Part shown: in pieces, positions 46,603-55,584 of the stretch
Layout: every line of letters starts with the position of its first letter
Position numbering within the stretch: position 1 is the stretch's first letter
Program-made: the position numbers and the translations under genes
The notes under the pieces: generated by a model
Told to the model about the DNA's origin: nothing
Database searches by the model: none
Seen by the model: only the letters and a program-made list of their open reading frames with translations
Source of the DNA: Kribbella voronezhensis
GTDB taxonomy: Bacteria; Actinomycetota; Actinomycetes; Propionibacteriales; Kribbellaceae
Reading direction: 5' to 3'
DNA: 64,000 nt
Assembly (NCBI RefSeq): GCF_004365175.1
Contig: NZ_SOCE01000001.1
Location: 4,037,403-4,101,402, forward strand

Positions 46603-46673
46603 CGTACTGCGGCCGGGCGGCGCTGAGCCGCGGCAGATGCCCGGCCCTCCGCCGACCTGGCGCCCGCAGTACG
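46603..46673. terminator. Long-range stem between convergent LysR and aldo/keto reductase genes
   Basis: CGTACTGCGG (46603-46612) pairs with CCGCAGTACG (46664-46673). The interior has further GC-rich pairing (GCCGGGC with GCCCGGC). It fills the 99-bp gap between the stops and may end both transcripts. Confidence 0.55.
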
Positions 46674-46684
46674 AGGCCTCCGCC

Positions 46685-47509
46685 TCAGCCGAAGGTGTCC
46701 GGGTCGCCGCCCGTGCGGACGCCGGTCTCCAGGTCGGCGATGGCGGCCATGTCCTCGTTGTCCAGGGCGAAGTCGAAGACGTCGATGTTCTCCGCGACCC
46801 GGCTCGGGGTCTGCGACTTCGGGATCACCACGTTGCCGAGCTGCAGGTGCCAGCGGATGACCACCTGTGCCGGGCTCTTGCCGTGCTTCTCGCCGAGCCT
46901 CGCCAGCGTCGCGTCGCCGAGCAGCTCACCCGACGCCAGCGGGCTCCACGCCTGGGTGACGATGTCGTTCTCCGCGTTGAACGCGCGCAGTTCGTCCTGC
47001 GGCAGGGCCGGGTGCAGCTCGATCTGGTTCACCATCGGGCGTACGTCGGTCTCGTCGAAGAGCCGTTGCAGGGCAGGGATGTGGAAGTTGGAGACGCCGA
47101 TCGAGCGCACCCGCTTGTCGGCGTACAACTGCTCGAACGCCTTCCAGGTCTCGACGTACTTGTCCTTCTTCAACGCCTGCCAGTGGATCAGGTACAGGTC
47201 GACGTGGTCCAGGCCGAGACGCGCGAGGCTCTCGTCGAACGCCTTGAGGGTGGAGTCGTACCCCTGCTCGCTGTTCCACACCTTGGTGGTGACGAAGAGC
47301 TCGTCGCGGGGCAGGCCGGCGGCGGCGATCGCGCGGCCGACGCCCTTCTCGTTGCCGTAGATCGCGGCGGTGTCGACGTGCCGGTAGCCGGCCTCGAAGG
47401 CCGACTCGACGACGCCGGTGACGACGTCGTCCTCGATCTGCCAGACCCCCAGGCCCAGCTGCGGGATCTCGACGCCGTTGTCCAGAGTGATGGTGGGGAC
47501 TGTGCTCAT
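46685..47509 (-). CDS. Aldo/keto reductase
   Basis: 274 aa. AKR motifs: PQLGLGVWQIEDD, GYRHVDTAAIYGNEKGVG (catalytic Asp and Tyr), ELFVTTKVWN (Lys), LDHVDLYLIHWQ (His) and SIGVSNFHIPALQRL. The NADPH site IPKSQTPSR near the C-terminus fits the 2,5-diketo-D-gluconate reductase-like subfamily. Substrate unknown. Confidence 0.95.
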   Translation of the reverse strand: MSTVPTITLDNGVEIPQLGLGVWQIEDDVVTGVVESAFEAGYRHVDTAAIYGNEKGVGRAIAAAGLPRDELFVTTKVWNSEQGYDSTLKAFDESLARLGLDHVDLYLIHWQALKKDKYVETWKAFEQLYADKRVRSIGVSNFHIPALQRLFDETDVRPMVNQIELHPALPQDELRAFNAENDIVTQAWSPLASGELLGDATLARLGEKHGKSPAQVVIRWHLQLGNVVIPKSQTPSRVAENIDVFDFALDNEDMAAIADLETGVRTGGDPDTFG

Positions 47510-47571
47510 CTGTCTATTCCACTGGTACCGGCGGTCGTAGCCCAGTCATCCGACGTGTGACAACAACCTCA

Positions 47572-48657
47572 TCAACTGCCCGTAACCACCTCGTAGGTCT
47601 TCGCATCCGGCTCCAGGAACCGCAGCAACGCGCTCCCTTCCCGCTCCAGCTCGGCCGCTGTCTTCTTCGTCGTCCGGCCGAACGGGGTGAGCGTGAGAGT
47701 GGCCACACCACGCTTCTTCTCGGTCGTCCACAGGCCCGCGACGATGCCGTCGACCGTGTAGGTCGACTTCACCCGCAGGTTCTTGGTGAAGACGGCGGGG
47801 CGGTGCTCGTCGGCGATGATCCGCTCGCGTTTCGCGTGGGCGAGCAGAAGGTTGTCGAACTCCGGCAGGAACCGGACGGGTGCCGGTGTGTCCGGATCGG
47901 GGCGCGGCGCATCCGGTACGTCGTACAGGGTCCTGCCGTTGTCGTCCTTGAACTGCTCGAGGTCGAGCCCGTCGAACAACGGCTTCGCCTTCGGGAGCCC
48001 GGACCAGGTCTGGAAGTCGGCCGGGGTCGCCGGCCCGAACGCGGCGAGATACCGCAGGACAAGCTCCTCCGGTACTGCGGTGGGGTGGATCTTGTGCTTC
48101 AGCCACTCCTCGGCGGGGGTGAACCGGGCGTTGGCCGGCCAGCCCCAGCGGGTGTCGGTCGGGTACATCACCAGCGGCACCATCATCCGCGTGCAGAACC
48201 CGAGGGCGCGGTCGTTCACCTCGGGAAACTGCTCCTGCAACCCGTCGCGCACCTCGGTGAACGTCAATGGCTCCTTCGCCAGCAGCTTCTTCGCAGCCGC
48301 CACCACCTTGCCGACATCCAGCCCCTCGGCCCGCTCCCCGAGCATCTTCAACCCACCCTCGAGAATCGGCCCCATCGTGCTCCGGAACCGCAGATAATCC
48401 CCCGCCACCACCACATGCAACGTCCCCCGAAACAGGGTCGCCCGCACAACCTCCCGCTTCCCCACCGCCACGGTCAGCTGCTCATCGCTGAACCCCTCGA
48501 CCCGACTCCACAACCCCACAAACGGATGCTTGGCCTCCTGCCCCTGCATCCCCACCAACCGCTCGACCGTCCCCACAACCCCGACAGCAGAACGCTCCAA
48601 CAACATCTGCCGAGCAAGCGTCGCCCGATTGACCGCTCGCCCGCTCAACGTCGCCAT
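47572..48657 (-). CDS. Winged-helix DNA-binding protein, HTH_42 (AlkX/YcaQ-like) family
   Basis: 361 aa. It has the family outline with a conserved N-terminal VGMQGQEAKHPFVGLWSRVE, RGTLHVVVAGDYLRFR, a central WSGLPKAKPLFDGL and the late LPEFDNLLLAHAKRERIIAD segment. Members relate to DNA glycosylases that unhook interstrand crosslinks (AlkX/AlkZ). The catalytic motif cannot be confirmed by eye, so a repair role is only possible. Confidence 0.85.
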   Translation of the reverse strand: MATLSGRAVNRATLARQMLLERSAVGVVGTVERLVGMQGQEAKHPFVGLWSRVEGFSDEQLTVAVGKREVVRATLFRGTLHVVVAGDYLRFRSTMGPILEGGLKMLGERAEGLDVGKVVAAAKKLLAKEPLTFTEVRDGLQEQFPEVNDRALGFCTRMMVPLVMYPTDTRWGWPANARFTPAEEWLKHKIHPTAVPEELVLRYLAAFGPATPADFQTWSGLPKAKPLFDGLDLEQFKDDNGRTLYDVPDAPRPDPDTPAPVRFLPEFDNLLLAHAKRERIIADEHRPAVFTKNLRVKSTYTVDGIVAGLWTTEKKRGVATLTLTPFGRTTKKTAAELEREGSALLRFLEPDAKTYEVVTGS

Positions 48658-48708
48658 GCCCGCATCCTGACACCACCCACCGACAACTGTCAGGCGAGGT
48701 GCCGGGCT

Positions 48709-49113
48709 TCAGTCACGGCCGGGCATTGTTACTGGGAGCGCGTTGCGGCGGCAGGCGTCGGCCAGGCGATCGTCGTAGGTGACGACCAGATCGGCGTCGA
48801 TCAGCACGGCGGTCGCGAGGTGGATCGCGTCGAGGGTCCGCACGAGTGGCTCGACCCGGCGGGCGACGCTGACGACGTCGGCCGACATCGACCGTTCGTC
48901 GACACCAGACATCGCATCCTCGATCAGCTGTCCTGCGGTGGCCGACCTCGCCCGCGCAAGCACCGCACGCGAAACCTCGACCCATGCCAACGAGGACGAC
49001 GCCAGCAGATCCGCCTGCTCGTAGTGGGTATCGAGAAACGTCACCAGTGCTTCGGACTCCTGCTCGTCGATCACACGCTTGATCAGTGCGCTGCTGTCCA
49101 GGTAGACGCGCAT
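48709..49113 (-). CDS. vapC: PIN-domain toxin VapC
   Basis: 134 aa. PIN acidic residues: MRVYLDSSALIK (Asp ~6), LDAIHLATAVLI (Asp), and DADLVVTYDDRLADA (Asp). As an RNase toxin it cleaves tRNA or rRNA. Its ATG overlaps the stop of the VapB gene (ATGA), the canonical antitoxin-toxin arrangement. Confidence 0.94.
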   Translation of the reverse strand: MRVYLDSSALIKRVIDEQESEALVTFLDTHYEQADLLASSSLAWVEVSRAVLARARSATAGQLIEDAMSGVDERSMSADVVSVARRVEPLVRTLDAIHLATAVLIDADLVVTYDDRLADACRRNALPVTMPGRD

Positions 49114-49388
49114 CAGAACCGGTCGTCCCGATCCAACAGGTCCAGACTGTCCGTCCCCTCCGGCAGGCGAAGGCGCGGTTTCACCTTGCGATAGGGCACC
49201 CTGGCCGGCCGTACGACGTGAGCCGCCCTCGCCTGATCGCGATCGCCGGCCGACTGGTCTTCCTCAACCAGGTGGAGATGCCGGCTGACCGCCTCCCGGA
49301 GGATCTCCTGCTGCGACTGTCCTGTGCGCTCGGCCTCCGCCTGGAGCGCCGACGCCATTTCCGGGGTGAGTCTCAGGTTCACGGCCAT
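49113..49388 (-). CDS. vapB: Ribbon-helix-helix antitoxin VapB
   Basis: 91 aa. The N-terminal ribbon-helix-helix reads MAVNLRLTPEMASALQAEAE, then GQSQQEILREAVSRHL. The C-terminal tail (RDQARAAHVVRPARVPYRKV) would wrap VapC. A perfect GGTACC-based inverted repeat just upstream is the likely autoregulatory operator. Confidence 0.92.
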   Translation of the reverse strand: MAVNLRLTPEMASALQAEAERTGQSQQEILREAVSRHLHLVEEDQSAGDRDQARAAHVVRPARVPYRKVKPRLRLPEGTDSLDLLDRDDRF

Positions 49389-49397
49389 ACCGCCCAC

Positions 49398-49416
49398 GGT
49401 ACCACTTCTGGTACCG
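49398..49416. promoter_or_regulatory. VapB operator candidate
   Basis: CGGTACC (49398-49404) and GGTACCG (49410-49416), 5-nt centre, 9 bp before the vapB start on the minus strand. Ribbon-helix-helix antitoxins commonly bind such short palindromic pairs. Confidence 0.7.
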
Positions 49417-49429
49417 CAGGTGGCACCGC

Positions 49430-50607
<1,178 letters not shown>

Positions 50608-50608
<1 letters not shown>

Positions 50609-51657
50609 CAGACATTCCCCTCGAAGCTAGCCTTGGTCCAGTCCAGGATCACCTTGCCGCAGTGCCCTTGCCGCGCCACGTCGAAGGCGGCCTCGAAGTC
50701 GGCGTACCCGAACCGGTGCGTGATCACCGGGGCGAGATCCAGCCCGCGCTCCAGCATCACCGACATCGAGTACCACGTCTCGAACATCTCGCGGCCGTAG
50801 ATGCCCTTGATCGTCAGCATGTTCAGTACGACCGTGCCCCAGTCGATCGCGATCTCGTCGGCGGGCAGCCCGAGCATCGCGATCTTGCCGCCGTGGTTCA
50901 TGTTCGCCAGCATGTCGCGCAGCGCGGCCGGCTGCCCCGACATCTCCATCCCGACATCGAAACCCTCACGCATCCCCAGTGAGCGCTGCGCGTCGGCGAT
51001 GCTCTGCTCGCCGACGTTCACCGCGTGCGTGACGCCGATCTTGCGGGCCAGTTCCAGCCGGAAGTCGGACAGGTCCGTGATCACCACGTTCCGCGCTCCC
51101 GCGTGCAGGGCGACCGCGGCGGCCATGATCCCGATCGGGCCCGCTCCCGTGATCAGCACGTCCTCGCCGACGACCGGGAACGACAGCGCGGTGTGCACGG
51201 CGTTGCCGAAAGGATCGAAGATCGCGGCGACATCCAGGTCGAGCGGGTCCCGGTGCACCCAGACGTTGAGAGCCGGCAGACTCACGTACTCCGCGAACGC
51301 GCCCGGCACGTGCACGCCGAGCCCGCGCGTCTTGATGCACAGGTGCCGGCGGCCCGCACGGCAGTTCCGGCACCGCCCGCAGATCAGGTGCCCCTCGCCG
51401 CTGACGATGTCACCGACGGCGACATCCCGTACGCCGGCGCCGATCTCCACCACCTCGCCGCAGAACTCGTGCCCGGTCACCATCGGCACCGGCACGTTCT
51501 TCTGCGCCCACGGGTCCCAGCTCTGGATGTGCAGATCGGTCCCGCACAGCCCCGTCCGGAGGACCTTGATCAGCACCTCGTCCGCCTCGATCCGCGGCTC
51601 CGGGACGTCCTGCAACCACAGTCCCGGCCTGCTCTCGGCCTTGACCAGCGCTTTCAC
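50608..51657 (-). CDS. tdh: L-threonine 3-dehydrogenase
   Basis: 349 aa from GTG 51657, preceded by GAGGAGG. Zinc-dependent MDR family: catalytic Cys in [26 protein letters not shown], and the structural-zinc cysteines [16 protein letters not shown]. The Rossmann loop is [16 protein letters not shown]. It oxidises threonine to 2-amino-3-ketobutyrate with NAD+. With kbl it forms the complete two-step threonine-to-glycine operon. Confidence 0.97.
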
Positions 51658-51791
51658 CGCGTACCTCCTCAGGAGATTGCCTTCCACATCGTTATCCCGA
51701 GCAACCACCGGCGTCCATCGACACGTCGTACACAGGCTTTGCAGTTCCCCTGCACGAAAGGTCGCGGGGGCTCGCAGGGATACTGGGCGGC

Positions 51792-52421
51792 ATGGCACGG
51801 GGCGTAGTACGGGGGCTGGGCACTGCCTTGCTCGTGACCGGCATCGGGCTGCTCGGCTGGGTCGGCTGGCAGTACTTCGGAACGGCCGTCACCGCCAACC
51901 ACACGATGGACCAAGGCAAGCGGGACCTCCGCGACCGCTGGGCCGCCGAAGTCCCTGACAAGGCACCAAGACCAGCCGGTACGCCGGAAGTGCTGCTCCG
52001 GATCCCCAAGTTCGGCAAGGGGTGGGAGAAGCCGGTCGTCGAAGGCGTCGGCAAGGACGACCTCGCGAAGGGAATCGGCCACTACCCGGGCACCCAACTG
52101 CCGGGGGAGCCCGGCAACTTCGCGCTCGCGGGGCACCGAATCACCCACGGATCGCCGTTCGGGAAGCTGCTCGACCTGGTCAAGGGGGACGAGGTGATCG
52201 TCGAGACCGCAGACGCCGTCTACACCTACGAACTGGACGCCTCGCCGCGCGACCTGACCGTCAAGCCGGCCGACACCTGGGTCCTCGACCCGGTGCCCGG
52301 CGAGCCCACCGAAGTACCGACCGCCTCGGTCCTCACCCTCACCACCTGCCAGGACCTCTTCCGCTCCCCGGACCGATCGGTCGCTTTCGCCCACCTCACC
52401 AAGGTGACCAGGAAGAGCTGA
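51792..52421 (+). CDS. Class E sortase
   Basis: 209 aa. N-terminal membrane anchor ([20 protein letters not shown]), then the sortase barrel with catalytic His in [10 protein letters not shown] (~115), Cys in [10 protein letters not shown] (~186) and an Arg at ~191 or 195. The LTTC motif followed by Arg is typical of sortase E. It attaches LAXTG-type proteins to peptidoglycan. No substrate with a clear sorting signal is encoded in this window. It is divergent from tdh, with 134 bp between. Confidence 0.93.
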   Translation: MARGVVRGLGTALLVTGIGLLGWVGWQYFGTAVTANHTMDQGKRDLRDRWAAEVPDKAPRPAGTPEVLLRIPKFGKGWEKPVVEGVGKDDLAKGIGHYPGTQLPGEPGNFALAGHRITHGSPFGKLLDLVKGDEVIVETADAVYTYELDASPRDLTVKPADTWVLDPVPGEPTEVPTASVLTLTTCQDLFRSPDRSVAFAHLTKVTRKS

Positions 52422-52439
52422 CCCGTATGCTCGACGCTC

Positions 52440-52985
52440 ATGAGCTTTGATCGGGATGGGTTGCTGGAGCAGGTCAAGTCCAAGGCGATCGTGCACGGGC
52501 GGGTGACGTTGGCCTCGGGCAAGGAAGCGGACTACTACGTCGACCTGCGCAGGATCACGCTGGATGCCGAGGCGGCTCCGCTGATCGGGCCGGCGATGCT
52601 GGAGCTCACCGCTGACCTGGAGTACGACGCGGTCGGCGGGCTCACGCTGGGTGCCGACCCGGTGGCGATGTCGATGCTGCACGCGGCGGCTCAGCAGGGG
52701 CGCAAGCTGGACGCGTTCGTCGTACGGAAGACCGAGAAGACGCACGGGCTGCAGCGGCGGATCGAGGGGCCGGACGTCAAGGGCCGCCGGGTGCTCGCGG
52801 TCGAGGACACCTCGACCACCGGCGGGTCGGTGCTGACCGCGGTCGAGGCGTTGCGCGAGGCGGGTGCCGAGGTGGTCGCCGTCGCGGTGATCGTCGACCG
52901 GTCCACCGGGGCGCGGGAGAAGGTGGAGTCGGAAGGCCTGGAGTACCGCACGGTGTTCGGGCTCGAGGAGCTGGGCCTCGACTGA
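52440..52985 (+). CDS. pyrE: Orotate phosphoribosyltransferase
   Basis: 181 aa. Features: VTLASGKEADYYVDLRRITL, GGLTLGADPVAMSMLHAA, VRKTEKTHGLQRRIEG, and the PRPP loop VLAVEDTSTTGGSVLTAVEA. It makes OMP from orotate and PRPP in pyrimidine synthesis. Its ATG lies 18 bp after the sortase gene, and its last base overlaps the next gene's start. Confidence 0.97.
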   Translation: MSFDRDGLLEQVKSKAIVHGRVTLASGKEADYYVDLRRITLDAEAAPLIGPAMLELTADLEYDAVGGLTLGADPVAMSMLHAAAQQGRKLDAFVVRKTEKTHGLQRRIEGPDVKGRRVLAVEDTSTTGGSVLTAVEALREAGAEVVAVAVIVDRSTGAREKVESEGLEYRTVFGLEELGLD

Positions 52986-53680
52986 TGGAGATCGCCCTCG
53001 TCGTCGTCGCCGGTCTGGCGATCGGCGGGCTCGTTGCGTACGTCAACTACGTGAACGCGAAGAAGCGCCGCGAGGCCTTCGCCGCGTTCGCCGCGCAGCA
53101 AGGCTTCTCGTACCTGCCGGAGAACGACGCGCTGGCGAACCAGTGGGGCGGTACGCCGTTCCGGACCGGTGATCACTGGCGGGTGCGGAACGTGCTGAAC
53201 GGGCAGTTCCAGGGGCACCCGATGGTTGCCTTCGACTACAGCTATCAGACCCACACGACGAACGGGAAAGGCCAGCGTCGCACCACGACGCACAAGTTCG
53301 GCGTCGTGGTGATGCAGCTGCCGGCGCCGCTGCCGAACCTGGAGGTCGGCCACGAAGGCATCTTCGGCGGCGCGGTCGCGAAGGCGCTCGGCTTCGGTGA
53401 CATCCGGTTCGAGAGCGAGCAGTTCAACCGGGCCTTCCGGGTGACCGCGGCGGACCAGCGCTTCGGGCACGCGGTGATCCATCCGCAGATGATGGAACTC
53501 CTGCTCGCCCGCGGCGAGATCGCCTGGCGGATCGAGGGCAACTCCCTGGTCGGCTGGGATGCCGGACCGCACACCCCGACCGAGGTGATGAACCGCCTCC
53601 AGCTCCTGCAATCGGTGATCGCCAACATCCCGCCGTACGTCTGGCGCGACTACGCCGGGGTGGACCCACGGAGTCGTTAG
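52985..53680 (+). CDS. Membrane-anchored hypothetical protein (DUF3137-like), paralogue 1
   Basis: 231 aa. One N-terminal membrane helix (IALVVVAGLAIGGLVAYVNY) precedes a soluble domain with FDYSYQT, KFGVVVMQLPAPLPNLEV, DIRFESEQFNRAFRVTA, FGHAVIHPQMMELLLARGEI and IPPYVWRDY. These strings recur almost unchanged in the next gene, so the two are paralogues. The family resembles DUF3137-type proteins found beside LemA genes; the function is unknown. Confidence 0.8.
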   Translation: MEIALVVVAGLAIGGLVAYVNYVNAKKRREAFAAFAAQQGFSYLPENDALANQWGGTPFRTGDHWRVRNVLNGQFQGHPMVAFDYSYQTHTTNGKGQRRTTTHKFGVVVMQLPAPLPNLEVGHEGIFGGAVAKALGFGDIRFESEQFNRAFRVTAADQRFGHAVIHPQMMELLLARGEIAWRIEGNSLVGWDAGPHTPTEVMNRLQLLQSVIANIPPYVWRDYAGVDPRSR

Positions 53681-53689
53681 CCTGCAGCG

Positions 53690-54373
53690 ATGGACGGTAC
53701 GACGCTGCTCTCGCTGCTGGTGATGGTTGTCGCCGGCGCGTTCCTCGTACGGCGTTGGCGCGCCGCCCAGGCCCGGGCGAGTCTGGTGAGCGAGTTGGCG
53801 GCGGCCAAAGGGTGGTCCTTCAACGCCAACGAGCCGGGCCTGGTCGGCAAATGGCCCGGTGAGCCGTTCGGCCGTGGTGAGGACCAGTCGGCCAGGAACG
53901 TACTGCGTGGGTCGCGGGGCGGCCACAAGTTCATCGCGTTCGACTACAGCTACCAGCCGTTCAGCGTTCGGTCGGGCCAACCGCCGCGCCGGTTCGGGGT
54001 GATCGCCATGCAACTGCCGGGTGCGTTGCCGTGGCTGGAGGTCGAACACGAGAACCTGATCGTCAACCCCGTCGAGGCACGCCACGACATCCGGTTCGAG
54101 AGCGAGCTCTTCAACCGGACCTTCCGGATCACCTCGACCGACGAGCGGTACGCCCGCGCGGTGATCCATCCGCGCCTGATGGAACTGCTGCTCGACCGCG
54201 GCGAGATCGGCTGGCGGATCACCGACGAACACCTGCTCGGCTGGTACGCCGGCAGCCACACCCCCGCGGGCCTCGAGCGCCGCCTGACCCTGCTCACCCA
54301 GATCGCCGACCTCATCCCACCCTTCGTCTGGCGCGACTACTCGAACACCGATCCCCGGGGTTCAGCTGACTGA
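53690..54373 (+). CDS. Membrane-anchored hypothetical protein (DUF3137-like), paralogue 2
   Basis: 227 aa. N-terminal helix LLSLLVMVVAGAFLVRRW, then the shared segments FDYSYQP, RFGVIAMQLPGALPWLEV, DIRFESELFNRTFRITS, ARAVIHPRLMELLLDRGEI and IPPFVWRDY. It is a tandem duplicate of the preceding gene and 58 bp upstream of the LemA gene. The pairing suggests a heteromeric complex, possibly with LemA; this is inference. Confidence 0.8.
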   Translation: MDGTTLLSLLVMVVAGAFLVRRWRAAQARASLVSELAAAKGWSFNANEPGLVGKWPGEPFGRGEDQSARNVLRGSRGGHKFIAFDYSYQPFSVRSGQPPRRFGVIAMQLPGALPWLEVEHENLIVNPVEARHDIRFESELFNRTFRITSTDERYARAVIHPRLMELLLDRGEIGWRITDEHLLGWYAGSHTPAGLERRLTLLTQIADLIPPFVWRDYSNTDPRGSAD

Positions 54374-54431
54374 CGCGGACCCGGGGCGGCGTTAGAGTCG
54401 CGGGAGCATCATCGAGACTCGGGAGCAGGGA

Positions 54432-55235
54432 ATGACGCTTGTCATCGTGGTGGTTGTCGCGATCGTGGTGATCGTGGCGATCGCGCTGATCGTTTCGTAC
54501 AACCGGTTCGTCAAGCAGCGGAACCTGATCCAGGAGTCCTGGCGGCAGATCGACGTCGAGCTGCACCGCCGCTACGACCTGATCCCGAACCTGGTCGAGA
54601 CCGTCCGGGCGTTCGCCGCGCACGAGCGGCACGTTTTCGAGGAGGTCGCCCGGCTGCGCACCCAGGCGGTCAGCGCGGAAGGCGCGTCGCCGGAGCAGCG
54701 GGCGGCCGCCGAAGGGCAGCTGTCGGGCGCGCTGCGGCAGATGATGATCTCGGTCGAGGCCTACCCGCAGATCCAGTCGAACCAGAACTTCCTCAACCTG
54801 CAGCGCGAGCTGACCGACACCGAGGACCGGATCGCGGCCGGCCGCCGGTTCTACAACGCGAACGTGGGCGACTACAACACCCGGGTCGAATCGTTCCCGT
54901 CGAACCTGATCGCGGGCGGCTTCAAGTTCGAGAAGGCCGGCTACTTCGAGGTCAAGGACGAGTCGGTCCGCTCGGTCCCGCAGGTCTCGTTCGGCACCAT
55001 CGGGTCGGTCGCGGGCGAGCAGGCGCCGCCGCAGATGCAGCCGGGCCACCAGTCGTCGGGCCAGATCCAGCCGCAGATGCCCGGTACCGAGCAGGGCGGC
55101 TACCCCCAACAGGGTCAGCCGCAGTTCCCGCCGCAGGGCCAGTCGCCGTACGCCGGTCAGCCGCCGGTGGGTGGGCCGCCCGCGGGTGCCCCCGGACCGC
55201 AGGACGGCCAACCGCCGTTCACCGGTGGGCAGTAA
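54432..55235 (+). CDS. LemA-family protein
   Basis: 267 aa from ATG 54432, after GGGAGCAGGG. A short N-terminal membrane helix (VIVVVVAIVVIVAIALIV) precedes the LemA helical core: SYNRFVKQRNLIQESWRQID, HRRYDLIPNLVETVRAFAAH, NQNFLNLQRELTDTEDRIAA and RFYNANVGDYNTRVESFPSN. A ~90-residue Pro/Gln/Gly-rich tail follows (PQQGQPQFPPQGQSPYAGQ), longer than in most LemA proteins. It probably works at the membrane, with the two preceding membrane proteins as likely partners. Confidence 0.92.
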   Translation: MTLVIVVVVAIVVIVAIALIVSYNRFVKQRNLIQESWRQIDVELHRRYDLIPNLVETVRAFAAHERHVFEEVARLRTQAVSAEGASPEQRAAAEGQLSGALRQMMISVEAYPQIQSNQNFLNLQRELTDTEDRIAAGRRFYNANVGDYNTRVESFPSNLIAGGFKFEKAGYFEVKDESVRSVPQVSFGTIGSVAGEQAPPQMQPGHQSSGQIQPQMPGTEQGGYPQQGQPQFPPQGQSPYAGQPPVGGPPAGAPGPQDGQPPFTGGQ

Positions 55236-55271
55236 CACCCCCGCACTGCCACCGGTGTTTTTCCGGATTCC

Positions 55272-55380
55272 CTGAGCTTCGGCCGGGATCGTGTCGCAAG
55301 GCGCGGTTCCGGCCCTTTCGCCGTCCCCCGAACCGCTCTCGCGAACTCCCCCCGGCCCCGCCCCCGCGGCCGAAGCTCAG
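55272..55380. repeat. 14-bp perfect inverted repeat with 81-nt spacer
   Basis: CTGAGCTTCGGCCG (55272-55285) and CGGCCGAAGCTCAG (55367-55380). It sits in the 349-bp gap between the LemA gene and the SARP gene. It could form a long-stem RNA or DNA hairpin, or hold two operator half-sites. Confidence 0.75.
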
Positions 55381-55398
55381 TGAACCCAGGTCATTTCC

Positions 55399-55439
55399 AG
55401 GCCCGGGTGCGACGATGGTCGTTCGTCACTCCCGGGCCT
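55399..55439. repeat. 9-bp inverted repeat upstream of the SARP gene
   Basis: AGGCCCGGG (55399-55407) and CCCGGGCCT (55431-55439), 23-nt loop. A possible terminator for the LemA transcript or part of the SARP leader. Confidence 0.5.
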
Positions 55440-55480
55440 GCCCTCCCCCCGGTACCGAGGACAACAGTGCCGGGGCCGGA

Positions 55481-55509
55481 TACATCCGCCGTACATCGCG
55501 ACGTACATC
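55481..55509 (+). promoter_or_regulatory. Three direct TACATC repeats, SARP operator candidate
   Basis: TACATC occurs at 55481, 55492 and 55504, at 11- and 12-bp steps (about one helical turn). Extended units are GATACATCC, GTACATCG and GTACATCG. SARP proteins bind tandem heptamers at about this spacing, so autoregulation of the gene starting at 55585 is plausible. A similar pair lies beyond the other end of the gene (58610-58626). Confidence 0.55.
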
Positions 55510-55584
55510 GCAGCGCCGGGCGCTTCACGGCGGGTGGGCCGGGATGTGACGATGGGGCCGTTCACCGTCGGAGAGGGTCGCCAA

